Below are positions 1-6,944 of a stretch of DNA of 16,861 nucleotides, in pieces; the stretch's first letter is position 1, and each line of letters opens with the position of its first letter. A program made the translations under genes and the position numbers. Source of the DNA: CAZXVU01 sp964644465 (GTDB lineage Bacteria; Chlamydiota; Chlamydiia; Chlamydiales; SM23-39); assembly GCA_964644465.1 (NCBI GenBank), contig CAZXVU010000039.1, positions 1 to 16,861 on the forward strand, in the 5' to 3' direction. Below the pieces are notes generated by a model that was not told where the DNA came from, made no database searches, and was given only the letters and a program-made list of their open reading frames with translations.

Positions 1-2
1 AA

Positions 3-119
3 GGGCTTAAAAAAGAAGGTTTAAAACTCTGCATCACGCAATGTCCAAAAGTAGATTCATCCATTCTTAAGGAAGATGGATTTCATATTTGGTGCGACGG
101 TGAAGAGTTGAAAGTCTAG
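3..119 (+). CDS. C-terminal end of a leucine-rich-repeat protein (partial)
   Basis: The frame starting at base 3 is open from the window edge to a TAG at 117-119 and gives the last 38 residues of a protein whose start lies outside. The piece has an LRR_CC-like pattern (LKLCITQCPKVDSS). It resembles the last repeat of the next gene, where KIILSECTGIDAQ is followed by a hydrophilic stretch and a short hydrophobic end. It is therefore probably the end of another LRR protein, a tandem relative of its neighbour. It lies in the same frame as the downstream gene and ends 24 nt before that gene's ATG, so the two are probably cotranscribed. With only one repeat visible, the LRR assignment is tentative. 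Confidence 0.55.
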   Translation, partial: GLKKEGLKLCITQCPKVDSSILKEDGFHIWCDGEELKV

Positions 120-143
120 AAGGAAGAAGGTACCATCTTCTCT

Positions 144-2768
144 ATGCTAGCGCTGATGCCTTGCCTCTTTCTTCGCCTCTATCAGGCCTTCTCGTCCAAA
201 AAATGGGAAAACGCCTGGATCGATCTTTGCGAAGATCTTTCGATTGCGAGCCAAACATTCCTACTGATCTCTTTTGTTCCAAAACTCTTTTTTATTTGGC
301 CTTTTTTACTAGCTTACCAACTCATAGGATGGTTTTGCGCCTATCGACTCGAGATTCCATTGACTCCAAGTGTATGGCACTATGCTTTGCACCCCTCTTC
401 TTTCTCTGATTCGATCCGTTATTTAAAAATTCCGCAACAAGCTGCCATCGGATTGGGTCTAATTCTTCTTTCGCTGCTCGGACTCTTTGAAGAGCTTTCT
501 TTCAAGTTCTGGCTTCCCTTCTTTCTTGTAAGCAGTGCAGCCGCAGTGGCAGGACGCCCTTTAGCTGATGGAAGAAGAGCTGAAAACCCCTTATTTCAGG
601 CTCAATGGGGATGGCTATTTAAAAAACAAAAAACGAGCGGAGCTTTTTCTTGGAACTTTCCAACAGAGGTTTGCCGATTTCTTTCCCCTGAATATCCTCT
701 TTTGAGAAAAACGATTTCCTTCACTGGCTCTAAACTCTTCGACATTGCACCAGGAGAAAAACCGCACATCATCTTCTTGTTTCTCGAATCATTCCGGTCG
801 ATGAATGTCGGCTGCATGGGCGCTGAGATTCCGGCAACGCCTTGCTTTGATCGTCTGGCTGAACAAGGAATTTTATTTCCGAATTTTTATGCCATCGGGC
901 CGCAAACATCCCGCACCTTTTTAGCCTCCCTTTTCGGAATCGCGCCACATCTCGACACCCCCAATTTGCAGCCCTATTGCAAATTCCCTCTCATCGGACT
1001 GCCGGAAATTTTACGGGAGAAGAATTATAAAACAGCTCTCATTCAAGGGGGCTCTGTCCTCGTGGACAATACTTCCCAATTTTCCAAATGCCACGGATTT
1101 GAAACAGTCCTCGGAAAAGAAGACATTCCCGCAACCCGCGAACAAATGATGAGCTGGGGCATCCACGACGGACCTTTGCTGCAATATGCGGCGGATTGGC
1201 TAAGGACTCAAACAGCGCCTACTTTTCTCTCTCTTTTTACGATCTCCAATCACCATCCGTGGGAACCTCCCCAAAATTGGCATTTCCCCGTCTCAAAAGA
1301 TCTCCCAGAACCCTATCGCCGCTATCTGCAAACCTTCTCTTATTCAGATTTTGCATTGGGACAATTCGTTGAAAAATTGCAACAGACAGGGCTCATGGAT
1401 CGATCGCTCCTTTTTATTTGCGGCGATCATGGGCAAGAGATGGGAGAGAAAGGGCCTAATTTCGCTGTGCATAATAGCCTCTATCAAGGAAACCTCCACA
1501 TTCCCCTGCTTCTTTTAGGCCGCGGCATTCAGCCTCGAAAAATCGAAACCCCTTCCAGCCATGCAGATTTTCTTCCCACAGTGCTAGACCTTCTGGGAAT
1601 CCAAGCAGTCCATCATAGCGTCGGCAAAAGTCTTGCGAGAGCGCAGTCCAACGCCTCGCTCTATTTTTCTTTGCCAGGAAATTTTTCCCATTTAGGCTGC
1701 TTGAAAGGTTCTCATAAACTGATCTCTACAGGGAAAAAAATCGAACTTTACGATCTATCCAAAGATCCATTGGAAAAAACAAACTTAGCTCCCTCCCCTC
1801 TTGCTGCCCAACTTGAAGAAGAAACCATCGCATTTTTTGATGCGATGGATACTCTCTATACTAACAAAGCCTGGATGCCCGCCTCGTATCAGAAAACTCC
1901 CTATGAGTTAAAACCTCCTCTCCATGCTACCGATGCTATTTGGGCGCAATATTTAGCAGGGCAGCCTCCTGCTCCCGTCATGAATCTTTCCCAATCCAAT
2001 TTGACCCATCGCGCGATCGAAGCGATTGGAAAAGAAAAAGGATTCGATCTGATCGAGCTCAATATTTCCCATTCATTCTTTACCGATCATTCTCTGGAAT
2101 GGATTTCTGGGCACTGCCCCCATCTCACCATGCTGAATGCTTCCCATTGCCCCCTTCTCACTGATCTTGGAGTCAGCCAGATTCTGCAAAAATGCACGCA
2201 GCTTCGGTATCTTTCTTTGGAGAATATCGATGAGCTCTCCAACCTTTGCGAGCCATCTTCTTCATTAAAAGCCCTGTTTTTAAAAGAGAGCCATAATGTC
2301 CTCGGTGAATCGCTCATCCGGCTCTCATCTCATCTAATCTTTCTTGCAGCTTCTTTGGAGAAAACAGAAAAGTTCCATCTGGCTCAAATAGGGAAAAATC
2401 TGCTCTATACTTGGTTCACGGACGGTATTGCAATCGACGATGAGACATTTGCCCGCTTCTGCATCAACAATCCATCGCTCGAGTATCTCGTCCTGGAACA
2501 CTTTCCGCTTCTAGAGGCTTTTCCATTCATCCCACGATTAAAATGGCTGAAAATTGAGAGTTGCGACAATTTAACTGATAAAGCTCTTGAAATATTATCA
2601 AAGCACCCATTGAAAGAGCTCACACTCATCAACTGTCCAAAACTCACAGGCAAAGGCCTTGCGCATTTTCTGGCGATCCCCGCATGCAAAATCATTCTCA
2701 GCGAATGTACCGGGATAGACGCTCAGGCCATTCTTGACCTTCGCGCTCAGGGAATGAATATCTATTAA
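144..2768 (+). CDS. LTA synthase-like sulfatase-family membrane enzyme with C-terminal leucine-rich repeats
   Basis: An 874-aa protein. Residues about 32-66 and 100-136 are hydrophobic membrane segments. Residues about 205-545 form an alkaline-phosphatase/sulfatase fold of the LTA synthase/phosphoglycerol transferase type. Visible sites are the metal-ligand Glu in FLESF (E215), the nucleophile Thr in PQTSRTF (T255), SNHHPWEPP (369-376), the metal site GDHG (D428/H429), H443, and the sulfatase tail ADFLPTVLDLLGI (474-486). Family members transfer phosphoglycerol or phosphoethanolamine from phospholipids to envelope glycans or lipids on the outer face of the membrane. Residues about 610-874 are LRR_CC/AMN1-like repeats, for example HCPHLTMLNASHCPLLTD and LKELTLINCPKLTGKGL. 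The repeats are not part of ordinary LTA synthases, so this is a fusion. The start is supported by an AAGGAAGAAGG purine run at 120-130, 13 nt before the ATG. The gene converges on the 80-aa gene with a 4-nt stop overlap. The substrate is unknown. Confidence 0.85.
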   Translation: MLALMPCLFLRLYQAFSSKKWENAWIDLCEDLSIASQTFLLISFVPKLFFIWPFLLAYQLIGWFCAYRLEIPLTPSVWHYALHPSSFSDSIRYLKIPQQAAIGLGLILLSLLGLFEELSFKFWLPFFLVSSAAAVAGRPLADGRRAENPLFQAQWGWLFKKQKTSGAFSWNFPTEVCRFLSPEYPLLRKTISFTGSKLFDIAPGEKPHIIFLFLESFRSMNVGCMGAEIPATPCFDRLAEQGILFPNFYAIGPQTSRTFLASLFGIAPHLDTPNLQPYCKFPLIGLPEILREKNYKTALIQGGSVLVDNTSQFSKCHGFETVLGKEDIPATREQMMSWGIHDGPLLQYAADWLRTQTAPTFLSLFTISNHHPWEPPQNWHFPVSKDLPEPYRRYLQTFSYSDFALGQFVEKLQQTGLMDRSLLFICGDHGQEMGEKGPNFAVHNSLYQGNLHIPLLLLGRGIQPRKIETPSSHADFLPTVLDLLGIQAVHHSVGKSLARAQSNASLYFSLPGNFSHLGCLKGSHKLISTGKKIELYDLSKDPLEKTNLAPSPLAAQLEEETIAFFDAMDTLYTNKAWMPASYQKTPYELKPPLHATDAIWAQYLAGQPPAPVMNLSQSNLTHRAIEAIGKEKGFDLIELNISHSFFTDHSLEWISGHCPHLTMLNASHCPLLTDLGVSQILQKCTQLRYLSLENIDELSNLCEPSSSLKALFLKESHNVLGESLIRLSSHLIFLAASLEKTEKFHLAQIGKNLLYTWFTDGIAIDDETFARFCINNPSLEYLVLEHFPLLEAFPFIPRLKWLKIESCDNLTDKALEILSKHPLKELTLINCPKLTGKGLAHFLAIPACKIILSECTGIDAQAILDLRAQGMNIY

Positions 2769-3007
2769 AGAGAGTTTTCGACTGTTTCGCGTAGATGGGC
2801 AAAAACAGCAGTCTGGGCCACTTGGAGACCGTCGAGAATCCCCTCTTCGTAACGGAAGTGGGGATGGTTTTCGAGGGCAGGAAAATCGTTCGGCTGCAAT
2901 AGATCATCGTCCGTCACATGCGGGACGATTCTTCTGGCCGTTTTGAGCAGTTTCGCTTTTTGGGCTTGGATCAGCTGCTCAAATAAATCGAGGATTTCAT
3001 TCTTCAT
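2765..3007 (-). CDS. Conserved-looking hypothetical protein, 80 aa
   Basis: A small, soluble-looking protein, predicted helical at the N-terminus (ILDLFEQLIQAQKAKLLKTA) with an acidic middle (VTDDDLLQPNDFPALENHP). No signal peptide, membrane segment or cysteine motif is visible and I do not recognise the family. Its ATG lies inside the end of tadA (11-nt overlap, 2997-3007), so translation is probably coupled and it is the last gene of the 219-aa/tadA operon. Its stop overlaps the stop of the convergent LTA-synthase-like gene through a shared TTAA at 2765-2768. The tight packing on both sides is the main evidence that it is real. Confidence 0.7.
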   Translation of the reverse strand: MKNEILDLFEQLIQAQKAKLLKTARRIVPHVTDDDLLQPNDFPALENHPHFRYEEGILDGLQVAQTAVFAHLRETVENSL

Positions 3008-3512
3008 TGGGAAGCTTTTTCTTTCTTTTTTCTTGAAAAAAGCGGCGCATCAGGTCAGCCGCCTCTGCTTCGAGAATGCGGGAAGTGATCTCGATAGCAT
3101 GCATCGGATGCTTCTCCGAGAAGAGATCGATCCAGCTCCCATTAGCGCCCAGGCGGACGTCTGGGGCGGCCCAGACGAGCCGTTTGACTCTGGAGGCTAA
3201 TAAGGCCCCTGCGCACATGCAACAGGGCTCCAGGGTGCAATAAAGGGTCGTATCGGCCAGGCGCCAGTTCTCTAGAACGCCAGCGCCTCCTGTAAGGCAG
3301 ACCATTTCCGCATGGGCCGTCGCATCCTGCAATAGCTCCACCTGATTGTGTCCCCGGGCAATGATCTTGTTTTTATGGACCAATATGGCGCCAACCGGGA
3401 CTTCATCCATTTTATACGCTTTTTCAGCCTCTTTCAAAGCCTCGCGCATAAAATGGATGTCCCGATCTTGTAGCGACATTTTAGAAAGGTCTACTAAAGC
3501 GGAAAAAGTCAT
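2997..3512 (-). CDS. tadA: tRNA-specific adenosine deaminase TadA
   Basis: Deaminates adenosine-34 to inosine in the tRNA-Arg(ACG) wobble position, so CGU, CGC and CGA can be read. The zinc-dependent cytidine/deoxycytidylate deaminase fold is clear. HAE at 67-69 supplies a zinc ligand and the catalytic glutamate, and PCCMC at 96-100 supplies the two cysteine ligands. The N-terminal EVPVGAILV and the C-terminal EITSRILEAEAADLMRRFF match E. coli TadA closely. At 171 aa it is near the usual length. The ATG overlaps the stop of the 219-aa gene as ATGA (3509-3512). An alternative start at M12 (3479) would resemble the E. coli N-terminus more closely, but neither start has a strong Shine-Dalgarno, and the overlap favours translational coupling from 3512. 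tadA next to rpsO and pnp matches the chlamydial order I recall (CT842-CT844). Confidence 0.93.
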   Translation of the reverse strand: MTFSALVDLSKMSLQDRDIHFMREALKEAEKAYKMDEVPVGAILVHKNKIIARGHNQVELLQDATAHAEMVCLTGGAGVLENWRLADTTLYCTLEPCCMCAGALLASRVKRLVWAAPDVRLGANGSWIDLFSEKHPMHAIEITSRILEAEAADLMRRFFQEKRKKKLPNEE

Positions 3513-4168
3513 TGCTTCTGCAGGGAATTGAGTCTTTGCTGCAAAGCGCGGATCTGTTTTTTCAGCGCTTCCGTGTCGGTTGCATATTTTTTTTGCACGC
3601 CGGATAGCTTGGTCTCATATTTCTCATTCATACGGGCAACTTCTCTCTGGTGGTGCTCGACGATTTTTGCAATCGATTGCTGTTCGGCAGCTGAGGCTTC
3701 TTCCACTTTTTTCGAAGCGGCTTCGGTTTCTGCTGTTTTTCGGAGCTTTTCTACAATCTTATCGGGAAAAACAACCCCGTTAAGAACGGAAAAAAGAAAT
3801 ACGGAAACCGCGTCGAAGCCTTCTGTCCCTTTCAATACTTCACGGCTCTGCTCTTCCGTCAGATTTTTGATCTGATCGAAGTCGGGGTGGATAGCGCTCA
3901 ATCGCTCTGCGAAATGTCGATATAGATCGCCGTTCTTAAAGACCCAACGGTTTACGACCCATTCAGAAAGGTCTTCGTTCCCTTTCAATAGCTCTTTTTC
4001 ATAGGCTGCAAAAATTTCTTCAGCGCCGAGCCGATTTTGAGGGCGGTTGCCAAAATTCGTCTTATAAAAAACAGGGTCAGAACCTAGGTGTTCTGTCTTA
4101 ATATCTTTTTTAATCGTATTGAGGATTTGGACGATCCAAGGCTGTATAGTTTCAAATTGATTTTTCAT
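3509..4168 (-). CDS. Hypothetical protein with C-terminal coiled coil, 219 aa
   Basis: I do not recognise this family. Residues 1 to about 135 look like a folded, mainly helical domain (for example NRWVFKNGDLYRHFAERL and GFDAVSVFLFSVLNGVVFP). Residues about 140-219 are rich in Glu, Lys, Gln and Ala with heptad-like spacing and few helix breakers, which suggests a long coiled coil and therefore oligomerisation or a partner protein. There is no signal peptide and no convincing membrane helix, so it is probably cytoplasmic. It is the first gene of a three-gene operon with tadA and the 80-aa gene, joined by overlapping start and stop codons, and it diverges from rpsO. An extended -10 (TGCTAAAAT) lies 24-32 nt upstream. 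Clear codon structure and the operon position support a real gene; its function is unknown. Confidence 0.8.
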   Translation of the reverse strand: MKNQFETIQPWIVQILNTIKKDIKTEHLGSDPVFYKTNFGNRPQNRLGAEEIFAAYEKELLKGNEDLSEWVVNRWVFKNGDLYRHFAERLSAIHPDFDQIKNLTEEQSREVLKGTEGFDAVSVFLFSVLNGVVFPDKIVEKLRKTAETEAASKKVEEASAAEQQSIAKIVEHHQREVARMNEKYETKLSGVQKKYATDTEALKKQIRALQQRLNSLQKQ

Positions 4169-4191
4169 AGTTTTTCTGGGTTAAAATTGGA

Positions 4192-4200
4192 ATTTTAGCA
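4192..4200 (-). promoter_or_regulatory. Extended -10 promoter element for the 219-aa/tadA/80-aa operon
   Basis: Reading the minus strand, TGCTAAAAT is a TGn-extended -10 box with five of six matches to TATAAT. The -35 region 17 bp upstream (TTTAGG) is weak, which an extended -10 can tolerate. It lies in the 138-bp divergent gap with rpsO. The call rests on motif match only. Confidence 0.45.
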
Positions 4201-4229
4201 TAGCACCCGAGCTGCCTAAAAGCAAGAAG

Positions 4230-4258
4230 TTGATCCTTTAATCGAAATCAGGTACAAT
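4230..4258 (+). promoter_or_regulatory. Sigma70/sigma66-type promoter of rpsO
   Basis: TTGATC (4230-4235) and TACAAT (4253-4258) are separated by exactly 17 bp. Each hexamer matches the consensus at four or five of six positions. The predicted start of transcription is near 4265, leaving a 5' leader of about 40 nt that ends in a GGAGAG Shine-Dalgarno (4293-4298), 8 nt before the ATG. Confidence 0.7.
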
Positions 4259-4306
4259 TCGCAGTATAAGAAATGTCTAAACCCTTGAAATCGGAGAGCT
4301 TCCTCC

Positions 4307-4576
4307 ATGTCTTTAGATAAAGGTACTAAGGAAGAAATCACCAAAAAATTTCAGTTACACGAAAAAGACACCGGCTCAGCCGACGTCCAGATCGCGATTT
4401 TAACTGAAAGAATTGCTGAACTGACAGAGCATCTCAAGCTAGCTCCAAAAGATCATAGCTCCCGCTTAGCTCTTTTGAAACTCGTTGGCCAAAGACGCAA
4501 ACTGCTCGACTATCTCAACTCCACGGACACCAAGCGTTACCAAAACTTGATTGTTCGCTTGAATTTGAGAAAATAA
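4307..4576 (+). CDS. rpsO: 30S ribosomal protein S15
   Basis: Encodes the 89-aa primary 16S rRNA-binding protein of the small-subunit platform, which binds the h20/h21/h22 junction and helps form bridges to the 50S subunit. The length is exactly typical. The signature segments are all present: GSADVQIAILTERI near residues 22-35, the DHSSR loop near 48-52 (E. coli DHHSR), and LLKLVGQRRKLLDYL around 56-70. It has its own promoter (4230-4258), a good Shine-Dalgarno and a strong intrinsic terminator immediately after the gene. Transcription into pnp is therefore probably attenuated or separate, although the rpsO-pnp order is the classical one. Confidence 0.97.
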   Translation: MSLDKGTKEEITKKFQLHEKDTGSADVQIAILTERIAELTEHLKLAPKDHSSRLALLKLVGQRRKLLDYLNSTDTKRYQNLIVRLNLRK

Positions 4577-4587
4577 TAAGGTGAGAC

Positions 4588-4618
4588 GGGGGCTATTTGC
4601 CCCCCCTTTCTTTTTTTC
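4588..4618 (+). terminator. Intrinsic terminator after rpsO
   Basis: GGGGGC (4588-4593), a 5-nt TATTT loop and GCCCCC (4599-4604) form a perfect 6-bp G/C stem, followed by a T-rich tract (4607-4618). It begins 12 nt after the rpsO stop codon. Confidence 0.88.
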
Positions 4619-4830
4619 GAAGGTAGGAACTTGGTTTTGATAGAGAACAGAAAAAAGTCTTTACAATTGTAAGGATTCCTTTCTGATTTCTATCCCCCCT
4701 AAAGATCTCCTGCCTGCCATACAGTGTAAAACTGTAGCTAGTAAAACAAAATTTGTCTTTTAAAGATTTTTGCTTTACGCTCAGACCCTTATCAAATCTA
4801 TACACCGATCTTTTTTAGGAGATCCACTCA
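4619..4830 (+). promoter_or_regulatory. rpsO-pnp intergenic region and pnp leader
   Basis: About 210 nt without a gene between the rpsO terminator and pnp. It contains a perfect 12-bp palindrome TTACAATTGTAA (4661-4672), a small stem ACAGT/ACTGT (4721-4735), and a strong AGGAGA Shine-Dalgarno (4817-4822), 8 nt before the pnp ATG. A possible pnp promoter is TTTACG (4774-4779) with TATACA (4799-4804), but the 19-bp spacing is poor, so the promoter is unresolved. In E. coli the pnp leader carries an RNase III-cut hairpin used in autoregulation. I do not see an equally long hairpin here. Confidence 0.35.
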
Positions 4831-6936
4831 ATGCTAAAACGCGAAACCATTACTTTTTCCGTAGGGAATAAAACATTAAAATTTGAAACCGGCAAAATTG
4901 CTCGTCAAGCTAACGGCGCTGTCCTAGTGCATTGCGGCGAGACAGTCGTTTTCGCCTCTGCCTGCGCAGCCCCTACGGCCTCTGAAGAGATCGACTTCTT
5001 CCCTCTCAGAGTCGATTACCAGGAAAAATACTCAGCCGTCGGCCGGACCGCCGCTGGATTTATCAAACGGGAAGGCCGCCCCACTGAACGGGAAATCCTA
5101 GCCTGCCGCTTAATCGACCGGCCGCTACGCCCGATGTTCGAAGAAGGCTATTATAATGAGGTCCAACTCCTCTCTTATGTATTCTCATTCGACGGCCAAC
5201 ACCTCCCCGATGTTCTGTCGATTTGCGCATGTTCTGCCGCACTCGTCATTTCTGATATCCCCCTCCTCAAACCGATCGGCGCAGTGCGCATGGGCCTTAT
5301 CGATGGCAACTTCGTCATCAATCCGACTTGCGACGAGATGAAAACCTCTAAACTCGACCTCGTTCTCGCCGGCACCGAAGATGCTATTTTAATGATCGAG
5401 GGCTTCTGCGACTTCCTGACCGAAGAACAAGTTCTTGAGGCCATCGAGACAGGCCACAAGGCGATCCAAACGATCTGCCATCATTTAAGTGAATGGCGCA
5501 ACCAGATCGGCAAGCCTAAAAAAACAGATACTCTTCGCCGCATTCCCCAAGAAGTCAATCATGCAGTCCATGCCGCTTCTGCAACGCTTCTCGAATCAGC
5601 CCTGCGCATCTCCTCGAAGCAAGAACGGGAAAAAGTACTCTCCGAAATCAAAGCTGCGGTCACAAAAGCACTGCTTCCTGAAGAGGGAGACACGAAACAT
5701 AAGAAAGTCGATGTAATGCTTTCTTTTAAAAATCTCCAGTCGACGCTGATGCGCAAAATGATCCTCGACGAGAAAAAACGGTCCGACGGCCGCGGTCTCA
5801 AAGACATCCGCCCGATCGATATCGAACAGTCCATACTTCCCCGCACACACGGAAGTTCCCTCTTTACTCGGGGAGAAACACAGTCTCTGGCTGTTTGTAC
5901 ACTCGGCGGCGAGACCAACGCGCAGCGTTTTGAAGACCTGCATGGAGAAGGCGCCTCCCGCTTTTATCTCCAATATTTCTTCCCCCCATTCTCTGTCGGC
6001 GAAGTAGGCCGCATGGGTACGCCAGGGCGCCGTGAAATTGGTCATGGTAAATTAGCGGAACGAGCGCTCAGCGCTATCTTGCCTAAGCAAGAAGAATTCC
6101 CTTACGTGATCCGCCTTGAGTCCAATATCACCGAGTCGAATGGATCTTCATCCATGGCCTCTGTCTGCGGCGGATGCTTAGCTTTAATGGATGCCGGCGT
6201 ACCCGTAAAACGCCCCGTTTCAGGCATTGCTATGGGCCTCATCCTAGAAGGCGATAATTATGTGATTCTCTCCGATATCCTCGGCGTTGAAGATGCTCTG
6301 GGCGATATGGACTTCAAAGTCACTGGAGATGATTCTGGGATCACCGCTTTCCAAATGGACATCAAAGTCGAGGGAATCACCCACGACATTATGAAGGCAG
6401 CATTGGCGCAAGCCAAAGAAGGGCGCTCCCACATCCTTCATAAAATGCTCGCTGTTTGCCCCAAGGCAAAAGAAGAAATGTCTATTTACGCTCCCCGCAT
6501 CGAGACAATGGTGATCAAGCCGAGCAAAATCGGTATTGTCATCGGCCCAGGCGGCAAGCAGATCCGAGCGATCATTGAAGAGACAGGCGTCCAGATCGAC
6601 ATTGACGATAGCGGCCTAGTCAGCATCTCATCCACGAATCCAGAAGCGATGAACCGCGCGAAAGAGATCATCCACAACCTCACTGCAGAAGTGGAAATCG
6701 GCAAAATCTATAATGGCCGGATTTCTTCGATTGTGCAGTTTGGTTTCTTTGTCGAAATCTTCGGTAAAGAAGGTCTTTGCCATATTTCAGAAATTTCTCC
6801 GACCCGAATCCAAAATATCCACGATACATCGTTCCGCGAAGGCGACATGATCGATGTAAAAGTGATCGATATCAACGACCGGGGCCAAATCAAGCTCAGC
6901 CACAAAGCTGTGCTCGAAAATACGGCGAATCGTTAA
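4831..6936 (+). CDS. pnp: Polyribonucleotide nucleotidyltransferase (PNPase)
   Basis: A phosphorolytic 3'-5' exoribonuclease that releases nucleoside diphosphates and acts in mRNA turnover, usually as a trimer and often in an RNA degradosome. All family domains are present at the normal length (701 aa). The first RNase PH domain spans about 1-230 (AVGRTAAGFIKREGRPTERE, RLIDRPLRP). A helical linker spans about 235-315. The second, catalytic RNase PH domain spans about 316-545 (LPRTHGSSLFTRGETQ, phosphate-site SNGSSSMASVCGG, and acidic GDMDFKV near 491-497). KH is about 560-618 (GIVIGPGGKQIRAI) and S1 about 622-692 (GRISSIVQFGFFVEI, GLCHISEIS). It has a strong Shine-Dalgarno. The stop is 8 nt before aspS, so the two probably share an mRNA. 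Confidence 0.97.
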   Translation: MLKRETITFSVGNKTLKFETGKIARQANGAVLVHCGETVVFASACAAPTASEEIDFFPLRVDYQEKYSAVGRTAAGFIKREGRPTEREILACRLIDRPLRPMFEEGYYNEVQLLSYVFSFDGQHLPDVLSICACSAALVISDIPLLKPIGAVRMGLIDGNFVINPTCDEMKTSKLDLVLAGTEDAILMIEGFCDFLTEEQVLEAIETGHKAIQTICHHLSEWRNQIGKPKKTDTLRRIPQEVNHAVHAASATLLESALRISSKQEREKVLSEIKAAVTKALLPEEGDTKHKKVDVMLSFKNLQSTLMRKMILDEKKRSDGRGLKDIRPIDIEQSILPRTHGSSLFTRGETQSLAVCTLGGETNAQRFEDLHGEGASRFYLQYFFPPFSVGEVGRMGTPGRREIGHGKLAERALSAILPKQEEFPYVIRLESNITESNGSSSMASVCGGCLALMDAGVPVKRPVSGIAMGLILEGDNYVILSDILGVEDALGDMDFKVTGDDSGITAFQMDIKVEGITHDIMKAALAQAKEGRSHILHKMLAVCPKAKEEMSIYAPRIETMVIKPSKIGIVIGPGGKQIRAIIEETGVQIDIDDSGLVSISSTNPEAMNRAKEIIHNLTAEVEIGKIYNGRISSIVQFGFFVEIFGKEGLCHISEISPTRIQNIHDTSFREGDMIDVKVIDINDRGQIKLSHKAVLENTANR

Positions 6937-6944
6937 GAGGTTCT

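Noticed and set aside
4593..4805. 70-aa minus-strand ORF between rpsO and pnp
   Set aside because: It runs through the rpsO terminator and the pnp leader, has low-complexity basic sequence and no start signals or recognisable motifs.
6777..6944. In-frame 56-codon N-terminal extension of the AspRS gene, starting inside pnp
   Set aside because: It overlaps the conserved S1 domain of PNPase, has no Shine-Dalgarno and encodes low-complexity basic sequence. The ATG at 6945 has a ribosome-binding site and matches the family N-terminus.
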